From: Ignavibacteriales bacterium UBA1304
Lineage (GTDB): Bacteria > Bacteroidota > Ignavibacteria > Ignavibacteriales > Ignavibacteriaceae
NCBI GenBank assembly: GCA_002307295.1
Contig: DBTY01000008.1
Coordinates: 1-57,023 of the forward strand
DNA: 57,023 bases
Reading direction: 5' to 3'
Under the pieces are notes generated by a model. The model had not been told where the DNA came from and did no database searches. It worked only from the letters and a program-made list of their open reading frames with translations. Below are positions 51,415 to 57,023 of the stretch, one piece after another. The translations under genes and the position numbers were made by a program. How positions within the stretch are numbered: position 1 is the first letter of the stretch; the number at the start of each line of letters is the position of its first letter.

Positions 51415-53232
51415 ATGAGAAAAATATCACAGTTAGTTAAAGTAATGGCGGCAGTTTTATTCTCTTTGCAAATGAGCAGTACATTTGCTCAGGTTCCTGT
51501 TTATCAGAATCCTAAAGAGCCTATAAATAAAAGAGTAGAAGACCTTTTAAGCAAAATGACGCTTGAAGAAAAAATAGGCCAAATGACTCAGGCTGATAAT
51601 ACTGCGGTTAAGGCTAAACCTGAAGATATCGCTAATTATTTTATGGGTTCTATTCTAAGCGGAGGCGATTCCAAAACCGGAGATAACACTACAAAAGCAT
51701 GGGCTGAACAATATAATTCATTTCAGAATCAGGCTTTATCTACAAGATTAAAAATACCTATTATATATGGTCTCGACGCTGTTCATGGCAATAACGACGT
51801 ATATGGAACTACTATCTTTCCTCACAATATTGCTTTAGGCTGTACGCGGAATCCAGACTTAGTTGAAAAAGCCGCAAGAGTTACCGCCGAAGAAGTTTTA
51901 GCCACAGGCTCTAACTGGGCTTTTGCTCCCTGCATTGCCGTAACAAGAGACGAAAGATGGGGCAGGACGTATGAATCGTTTGGCGAAACTCCTGAATTGG
52001 CTGAAATATTTGGAGCGGCTCAGGTTCGCGGATTACAGGGCGCTTCTCTTGCAGGCAAGACAAGCGTTTTAGCCTGCGCTAAACATTACTTAGGCGACGG
52101 CGGCACTACAGGCGGAAAAGATCAGGGAAATACTGTTGCAGACGAAGCTGCTGTAAGAAAACTCTTTTTACCTGGTTATATACCGGCTATTAAAGCCGGA
52201 GTCGGCAGCGTTATGGCTTCTTATAGCAGCATTAACGGAATTAAAATGCACGGCTCTAAATTTTGGTTAACTGATGTTTTGAAAAAAGAACTTGGATTTG
52301 AAGGATTTGTAGTTTCTGATTGGGCGGGCGTAGATCAGCTTAATCCGGATTATACAGCCGCTGTTGATAGTACTATCAATGCAGGGGTGGATATGGTCAT
52401 GTTGCCTAACAGATACGTTGATTTTTTCAGTTCAATGAAGTCTTTAGTTAGTTCAAATAAAATTTCAATTGCCCGTATAGACGACGCAGTTAGAAGGATA
52501 TTAACTATTAAATTTAAAATGGGACTCTTTGAACATCCTATGGCCGATGCCAGTTTGGTTGCAAGCGTTGGTTCAGCCGAACACCGCGCAGTAGCAAGGC
52601 AGTGCGTACGCGAATCATTAGTCCTGCTAAAGAAAACTGACGGCGTATTACCATTGCCAAAATCTGGCAAGAAAATTCTTGTAGCTGGTTCTCATGCCGA
52701 TGATTTAGGCAACCAATGCGGAGGCTGGTCAATTGCATGGCAGGGAAAAAGCGGAAACACAACAATTGGAACGACTATACTTGCCGGAATGAAAAAAGCG
52801 GCTCCCGGCGCAAAGATTGATTTTTCAGCTGCCGGAGATTTTGCCGATTCTAAAGCCGATTATTCTGTTGTTGTTATTGGCGAAAAACCTTACGCTGAAG
52901 GAAAAGGCGACACAACCGACCTTAGTATTTCTAAGGACGACGTCGCTCTTATTAAGAAAATGAAAAGCTACGGAGCTCCTGTTATAGTTATACTAATTTC
53001 GGGCAGACCATTAATTATAGAAAAAATTCAGGACAATGCAGACGCTATTTTTGCCGCCTGGCTTCCGGGAACTGAGGGGGACGGCGTTTCTGACGTATTG
53101 TTTGGAGATTTTAAACCAAAAGGATTGTTAAGCGTTTCGTGGCCAAAGAGTATGGATCAGGTTCCGATTAATATTGGCGACGCTAACTACGCTCCATTAT
53201 TTGAATTCGGTTATGGCTTAACGTCATTTTAA
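51415..53232 (+). CDS. Secreted GH3 beta-glycosidase
   Basis: 605 residues with signal peptide (cut near TFAQ). N-terminal (beta/alpha)8 domain with KIPIIYGLDAVHGNNDV, TRDERWGRTYESFGE, AKHYLGDGG and the nucleophile Asp in VVSDWAGVDQL; C-terminal alpha/beta sandwich (about 410-600) with LVAGSHADDLGNQCGGWSIA. Size and layout resemble barley-type exo-glucanases and bacterial beta-glucosidases. In this locus it would trim glucose (or, less likely, mannose) from glucomannan oligosaccharides. Confidence 0.92.
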   Translation: MRKISQLVKVMAAVLFSLQMSSTFAQVPVYQNPKEPINKRVEDLLSKMTLEEKIGQMTQADNTAVKAKPEDIANYFMGSILSGGDSKTGDNTTKAWAEQYNSFQNQALSTRLKIPIIYGLDAVHGNNDVYGTTIFPHNIALGCTRNPDLVEKAARVTAEEVLATGSNWAFAPCIAVTRDERWGRTYESFGETPELAEIFGAAQVRGLQGASLAGKTSVLACAKHYLGDGGTTGGKDQGNTVADEAAVRKLFLPGYIPAIKAGVGSVMASYSSINGIKMHGSKFWLTDVLKKELGFEGFVVSDWAGVDQLNPDYTAAVDSTINAGVDMVMLPNRYVDFFSSMKSLVSSNKISIARIDDAVRRILTIKFKMGLFEHPMADASLVASVGSAEHRAVARQCVRESLVLLKKTDGVLPLPKSGKKILVAGSHADDLGNQCGGWSIAWQGKSGNTTIGTTILAGMKKAAPGAKIDFSAAGDFADSKADYSVVVIGEKPYAEGKGDTTDLSISKDDVALIKKMKSYGAPVIVILISGRPLIIEKIQDNADAIFAAWLPGTEGDGVSDVLFGDFKPKGLLSVSWPKSMDQVPINIGDANYAPLFEFGYGLTSF

Positions 53233-53303
53233 GATTTATAAAACGGGTTCGTATTTATTAACGTAAATATTGAATCGCTGAAATCAGTTTAAGCTTTATT
53301 CTT

Positions 53304-53340
53304 ACGGCGGCGAGCTAAACTTCACCGCCGTTTTTATTAT
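53304..53340 (+). terminator. Terminator after the GH3 gene
   Basis: ACGGCGGCGA / TCACCGCCGT (nine of ten pairs), 8-nt loop, then TTTTTATTATT. Confidence 0.85.
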
Positions 53341-53405
53341 TACTAATGCCGTTATGAAGCGGCAATAATTGTTTTTTGTTGCGTCAATAAAGGCGATTGT
53401 TTATG

Positions 53406-53417
53406 TTTGTATACAAA
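53406..53417. promoter_or_regulatory. Palindrome before the TetR gene
   Basis: TTTGTATACAAA, perfect 12-bp palindrome 20 bp before the ATG; a likely autoregulatory site for the TetR-type protein. Confidence 0.45.
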
Positions 53418-53436
53418 TTCAATAATTAAAAAAACT

Positions 53437-54036
53437 ATGAGAACTAAAACAGGCGATAAAGAAAAAGATATTCTTGAAGCGGCAATTTCAGTATTTGCCG
53501 AAAACGGATATCATAATGCAAAAATTCAAAAAATTGCGATTCTTGCCGGCGTAGCTATTGGAAGCGTTTATGTTTATTATAAAAATAAAGAAGCTATTTT
53601 CTCTAAAATTGTTGAGCGGCTTTGGACAGATCTATATAATCAGCTGCAACAAATAGACGACAGAGCCGACATATCAACCGCAGAAAAATTTGACGCGTTA
53701 ATTGACGTTCTATTCGACGCTTTTTTTGATAAACCTTTTTTAGCGCGCGCTATTATCAGCGAGGGGAGCAACCAGATAGAAAAGGATAACAATGCTTATA
53801 TGGAGCCTTATAGGAATTTTATGACTTTAGGCGAAAAAATAGTGGAAGACGGAATTAAAGAAAATATTTTTAATCCCAACATCGATATTAAAATTGTGCG
53901 TTCGTTTATTTTTGGCGGATTTCGGTTCCTTTTATATCAGTGGGCCTGCGCTCCGCAGGATTCTTCTCTTAGTCTGATCAGACAAAATGTAAAGTTCTTT
54001 TGTAAAAAAGGGATGCTAAACTCAAATATGGCCTGA
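53437..54036 (+). CDS. TetR/AcrR-family transcriptional regulator
   Basis: 199 residues from ATG 53437; a TTG start at 53407 would lie inside the palindrome and is rejected. N-terminal HTH (DILEAAISVFAENGYHNAKI, IAILAGVAIGSVYVYYKNKE) and an all-helical ligand domain. Resembles regulators of fatty-acid or efflux genes, but the ligand cannot be told. No good SD. The next gene starts 237 bp away. Confidence 0.9.
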   Translation: MRTKTGDKEKDILEAAISVFAENGYHNAKIQKIAILAGVAIGSVYVYYKNKEAIFSKIVERLWTDLYNQLQQIDDRADISTAEKFDALIDVLFDAFFDKPFLARAIISEGSNQIEKDNNAYMEPYRNFMTLGEKIVEDGIKENIFNPNIDIKIVRSFIFGGFRFLLYQWACAPQDSSLSLIRQNVKFFCKKGMLNSNMA

Positions 54037-54132
54037 TTAATTTTTCTATCCTCGCTTGGACTATAAACCTCGGCTTTTATTTCTGCTAATATGTTTTATT
54101 ATAGAATACGTTGTCATTATAATAGATAATGA

Positions 54133-54159
54133 AGCGGTTTGTCATACTCTAAAACCGCT
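54133..54159. other. Hairpin in the TetR-glycosidase gap
   Basis: AGCGGTTT / AAACCGCT (8 bp, 11-nt loop) without a T run. A second looser hairpin (GCTCCG and GCGGAG) lies at about 54190-54224. Function unknown. Confidence 0.35.
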
Positions 54160-54272
54160 CAAAATAATTATATCCCTCTTTTTTTAATTTGCTCCGTTTT
54201 TCCGTAATTTTATGAAGCGGAGTTAATTCAATCTGCCGGGGTTTATTTCTGAAATGAAAATACGGATATATT

Positions 54273-55400
54273 ATGAAAATACTTTTCAGCTCTATTTTGT
54301 TAACAATTTTATGTTTTACCGGATTAAACGCTCAATATAAACTTGATACGCTTGCAAGCTGGCAGGTTCATCCAGGCGTAGTTTTTACAAAATACAGAGA
54401 ACCCTTGGTTCCTAATAATATCTACGTAATGGAAATTGATCTGAAGAACCCAAATCTTAAAATTGAATCTGTTAAGGCTAAAAACCGCAAAGTAGGGCTG
54501 GAAGGACCGAGCGTTATGGCGCGCCAGCAGGATTCGAGCGGGCATCGTGTAATTGGAATAATTAACGCCGATTTTTTTACAAACAAAGAACCGACTAATA
54601 TTCAGGTTATAAAAGGGGAAATATTAAGAAGACAGCGCGACGGTTATACAATTGCCGCTTTTGACGAGGATAAAAATTTTGTGTTCGCTAATCCATATTT
54701 TGACGCTTCTCTTATTACCAAAACAAAAAAAATTAAAATTGACGGGGTCGACGAGCCGAGGGATTCAAATGCCGTAACTATGTATAATAGTTATTATGGC
54801 GATACTACCGGAACGCAAGGCGCCGGAAAGGAAATTGTTCTTAAGCCTGTTAACGGCTGGTACGTAAATAATATAACCCGGTGCGTAGTACAAAAAGTGA
54901 CAGACTCGGTAGGCATTACGCATATACAAAAGGGCGAGCTGATTATTTCGGCAAACGATAAGAATAATTTAAATCTGAAAAGCGGTATAAATACAGGCGA
55001 TACTGTAAATATTTACGTGGAAATTTGTAAGGGACTTAGCAAAATAAAAGAGGTCGTAGGCGGACGGCCGATATTCCTTAAGGATGGGGAATTAGATTCG
55101 AGTTACGCCACAATGAGTTTTATGAAAGTCAGGCATCCAAGAACTATCATCGGCTTTTCTAAAGATAACAGTAAATGCTACTTAATTGTAGTTGACGGCA
55201 GACGTTATTATAGTATTGGAATGGACGTTTGGGAAATGACTCGTCTTGTAAAACAGCTAAATATTTATAATGCGATGAATTTAGACGGCGGCGGCTCTTC
55301 CGTAATGGCTATGGGCAATTATATTTTTAACGCTCCCTCTGACGGTAAGGAGCGGCCTGTCGCAAATGCGTTAATGGTGATTTCTACTGAAAATTATTGA
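54273..55400 (+). CDS. Secreted NAGPA-type phosphodiester glycosidase
   Basis: 375 residues. Signal peptide KILFSSILLTILCFTGLNA. Domain of the phosphodiester glycosidase (NAGPA/DUF2233) family from about residue 85: GIINADFFTNKEPTNIQVIK, VVGGRPIFLKDGEL, HPRTIIGFSKDNSKCYLIVV and NAMNLDGGGSSVMAMGN. The family cleaves sugar-1-phosphate diesters or related exopolysaccharide bonds. It may act on cell-wall or capsule material. The stop codon lies inside the repeat at 55390. Confidence 0.9.
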   Translation: MKILFSSILLTILCFTGLNAQYKLDTLASWQVHPGVVFTKYREPLVPNNIYVMEIDLKNPNLKIESVKAKNRKVGLEGPSVMARQQDSSGHRVIGIINADFFTNKEPTNIQVIKGEILRRQRDGYTIAAFDEDKNFVFANPYFDASLITKTKKIKIDGVDEPRDSNAVTMYNSYYGDTTGTQGAGKEIVLKPVNGWYVNNITRCVVQKVTDSVGITHIQKGELIISANDKNNLNLKSGINTGDTVNIYVEICKGLSKIKEVVGGRPIFLKDGELDSSYATMSFMKVRHPRTIIGFSKDNSKCYLIVVDGRRYYSIGMDVWEMTRLVKQLNIYNAMNLDGGGSSVMAMGNYIFNAPSDGKERPVANALMVISTENY

Positions 55401-55425
55401 GTCTTTTCTTAAAAAGGAGGGGACA
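55390..55425. repeat. Third copy of the window-start repeat
   Basis: AAAATTATTGAGTCTT then TTCTTAAAAAGGAGGGGAC; compare positions 10-78. It overlaps the stop codon of the preceding gene. Confidence 0.6.
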
Positions 55426-55444
55426 ATTTTTTAATAGGATTCGT

Positions 55445-55468
55445 AGCAGCGGACTTTCAGTCTGCTGC
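55445..55468. repeat. Short palindrome
   Basis: AGCAGCGGACT-TTC-AGTCTGCTGC: ten pairs with one G-T and a 3-nt loop, the same geometry as the pair at 32558 and 32641. Confidence 0.55.
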
Positions 55469-55500
55469 ATAATATGGGCTTTGTAGCCGTATGCTTTTCG

Positions 55501-55555
55501 CTTCGATAAACTCAGCGACCACAGCTTTGACAAGCGTAACCTGAGCATGCCGAAG
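55501..55555. repeat. REP-like palindromic repeat
   Basis: CTTCG-ATAAA-CTCAG (55501-55515) mirrors CTGAG-CATGC-CGAAG (55541-55555). Member of the CTTCGACAAGCTCAG family. The remaining 55556-55801 shows no gene or clear signal. Confidence 0.65.
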
Positions 55556-55801
55556 GGGAGCGAACAAGTCTGCGGTTTTTTGCGTTATTCCGGCAGTTAC
55601 TTTTGCACTTCAACCGAACTAACATTGACAGATTTAATAAAAATATTTTAATTTCGGATGTCCGCTTAATGTCCGCCATTAAAGCATAAAAAAAAGAATA
55701 ATGCTGCCGATAATAAATTAAGCATATTTGCTCTAAAATTAAGGGGATATATATTTCCTTTTTCTAAATAACTTAATTAAATCAAAAAAAATGGATACTG
55801 T

Positions 55802-57023
55802 ATGAAGCAGCTTTGTTTATTAATAATTACAGTCGTTTTGGCGCTATACTTGCCTCTACAGGCGCAGCAACAAAGCGTAGAAAAAATACTAAATCCGGAT
55901 GGAACAATAAAAGCAGGCGCGTCCGGCTCTTATAATGCAAAAGGTTACAAAATTGTAACAGAAAATGGAACTGGCAAACCGGTATTGCAAAAAATAAATT
56001 CAACATTTAACTGGTCTGCTTTAGGAACTGGCGCTGATAACATTGTCTATACTATAACTGTAAGCGGTACAGACGTTTATGTGGGGGGCGATTTTACGAC
56101 AATAGGCGGAGTTGCAGCTAACCGTATAGCAAAATGGAACGGTTCTAACTGGTCTGCATTGGGAACTGGAGCTGATTTGTCTGTTATGAGCATAGCCGTA
56201 AGCGGTTCAGACGTTTATGCCGGGGGCGCTTTTACAACAATGGACGGAATTGCAGTTGGCCGTATAGCAAAATGGAATGGCTCTTTCTGGTCGGCGCTGG
56301 GCAGCGGAGCTGATGGAGCTGTTAAAGCTATTGCCGTAAGCGGTTCAGACGTTTATGTAGGGGGCGAATTTACAACAATAGGCGGAGTTTCAGCTAAGCT
56401 TATAGCCAAATGGAATGGAACGTCCTGGTCTGCATTGGGTTCTGGAACTAATGGATCTGTTATGTGCATAGCAGTAATCGGTACAGACGTTTATGCCGGG
56501 GGCTCTTTTACAACAGTAGGCGGAGTTGCAGCTAACAGAATAGCCAAATGGAACGGCAATACGTGGTCGGCTCTGGGTTCTGGAGCTGATCAGAATGTTT
56601 TTGCCATAGCCATAAGCGGTGATGATGTTTATGCCGGAGGCCGTTTTACAACAATGGGCGGAGTTTCAGCTAACCATATAGCCAAATGGAACGGAACGTC
56701 CTGGTCGGCGTTGGGCAGCGGAGCTAATAACAATGTTGACGCTATTGCCGTAAGCGGTACAGACGTTTATGCCGGGGGCTATTTTTCAATAATCGGCGGA
56801 GTTCCGGCTAACTACATTGCCAAATGGGATGGCTCTTTATGGCAGCCAATTGGCACAGCGGCAGTTAATGAAGTAAATAATGAAGTCTTATGTTTTGCAA
56901 AACAGCCTGCAACTGGCTCTATGCTTGTAGGGGGCTATTTCAGCGCAGTAAACGGAATTTCTAATGGCGCGCATATTGCTAAGTTTACAGATTCAGACGA
57001 TAATTTCGGATATGCATCTCCAA
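55802..57023 (+). CDS. Secreted repeat protein, probable beta-propeller or solenoid (partial)
   Basis: Open to the window edge (407 codons, no stop), so the 3' end is missing. Signal peptide KQLCLLIITVVLALYLPLQA. From about residue 70 a 46-residue unit repeats (IAVSGTDVYAGG-FTT-GGV-AN-IAKWNG-SWSALGSGA). Its Trp codons fall at 56135, 56273, 56411, 56549, 56687 and 56825, exactly 138 bp apart. At least seven units are present. The pattern fits surface or type IX-secreted propeller-like proteins; no sorting tail can be seen in the part available. Confidence 0.85.
   Translation, partial: MKQLCLLIITVVLALYLPLQAQQQSVEKILNPDGTIKAGASGSYNAKGYKIVTENGTGKPVLQKINSTFNWSALGTGADNIVYTITVSGTDVYVGGDFTTIGGVAANRIAKWNGSNWSALGTGADLSVMSIAVSGSDVYAGGAFTTMDGIAVGRIAKWNGSFWSALGSGADGAVKAIAVSGSDVYVGGEFTTIGGVSAKLIAKWNGTSWSALGSGTNGSVMCIAVIGTDVYAGGSFTTVGGVAANRIAKWNGNTWSALGSGADQNVFAIAISGDDVYAGGRFTTMGGVSANHIAKWNGTSWSALGSGANNNVDAIAVSGTDVYAGGYFSIIGGVPANYIAKWDGSLWQPIGTAAVNEVNNEVLCFAKQPATGSMLVGGYFSAVNGISNGAHIAKFTDSDDNFGYASP

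Overview
The window looks like a chromosomal stretch of an Ignavibacteria-type bacterium (Bacteroidota/Chlorobiota side of the tree). This is inferred from AT-rich composition, PurA and NadA of the usual bacterial type, many GAF-SpoIIE phosphatases and PAS/GAF histidine kinases, Sec-exported glycosidases without a SusC/SusD pair, a mannosylglucose phosphorylase plus cellobiose 2-epimerase, and several families of palindromic intergenic repeats. No rRNA, tRNA, CRISPR array or intact insertion sequence was seen.

Layout. 117-7278 (minus): a five-gene partner-switching operon with three SpoIIE-type PP2C phosphatases carrying different sensor parts, one RsbW-like kinase and one STAS antagonist. 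7459-9873: three tandem ~800-bp cassettes. Each has a near-identical promoter, leader RNA and signal peptide, a divergent small secreted protein, a strong terminator and, in the first two, a fossil of the 3' end of the convergent gene. 9762-11986 (minus): ECF sigma factor and putative anti-sigma protein. 12218-15231: a possible leader peptide, a second STAS protein, purA and a histidine kinase. 15263-17892 (minus): PAS kinase and LytTR response regulator. 18008-19876: a phage-like immunity fossil with an S24 repressor, two operators and two divergent small genes, followed by a PAS sensor protein. 21014-22916: nadA with two direct-repeat operators, a possible small RNA, and cobO.

23058-29794 (minus): a Cus/Czc-type metal efflux operon (small membrane protein, CusA, TolC-like protein, CusB, YHS/TRASH-like protein). 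30057-36159: a secreted thioredoxin-like protein, an esterase, and a 7TM-HAMP-PAS kinase with an NtrC-type regulator. 36440-53232: a beta-mannan/mannooligosaccharide locus with GH130 phosphorylase, cellobiose 2-epimerase, two secreted clan-A glycosidases (one GH5_7-like), an acetylesterase and a GH3 enzyme. Embedded in it is an unusual three-gene sensory unit: membrane-anchored solute-binding protein, histidine kinase and sigma-54 activator, with no ABC permease. A short palindrome, TTATCA-AAW-TGATAA, recurs in three intergenic regions of this locus. A membrane protein, a SET-domain protein and a candidate structured RNA (49543-49818, with a clean three-way junction) lie just upstream of the mannanase. 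53437-57023: TetR regulator, NAGPA-type phosphodiester glycosidase, and the start of a secreted protein with an exact 138-bp repeat that runs off the window.

How the parts fit. Mannan would be deacetylated and cut outside the cytoplasm by the acetylesterase and GH5 enzymes. Mannobiose would be epimerised to mannosylglucose and phosphorolysed by GH130. The binding protein-kinase-regulator set is the natural candidate for sensing the oligosaccharides. The strongest candidates for something undescribed are the triplicated secreted-protein cassette, the binding-protein-driven two-component system, the three-way-junction RNA and the hairpin-plus-tail dispersed repeat family.
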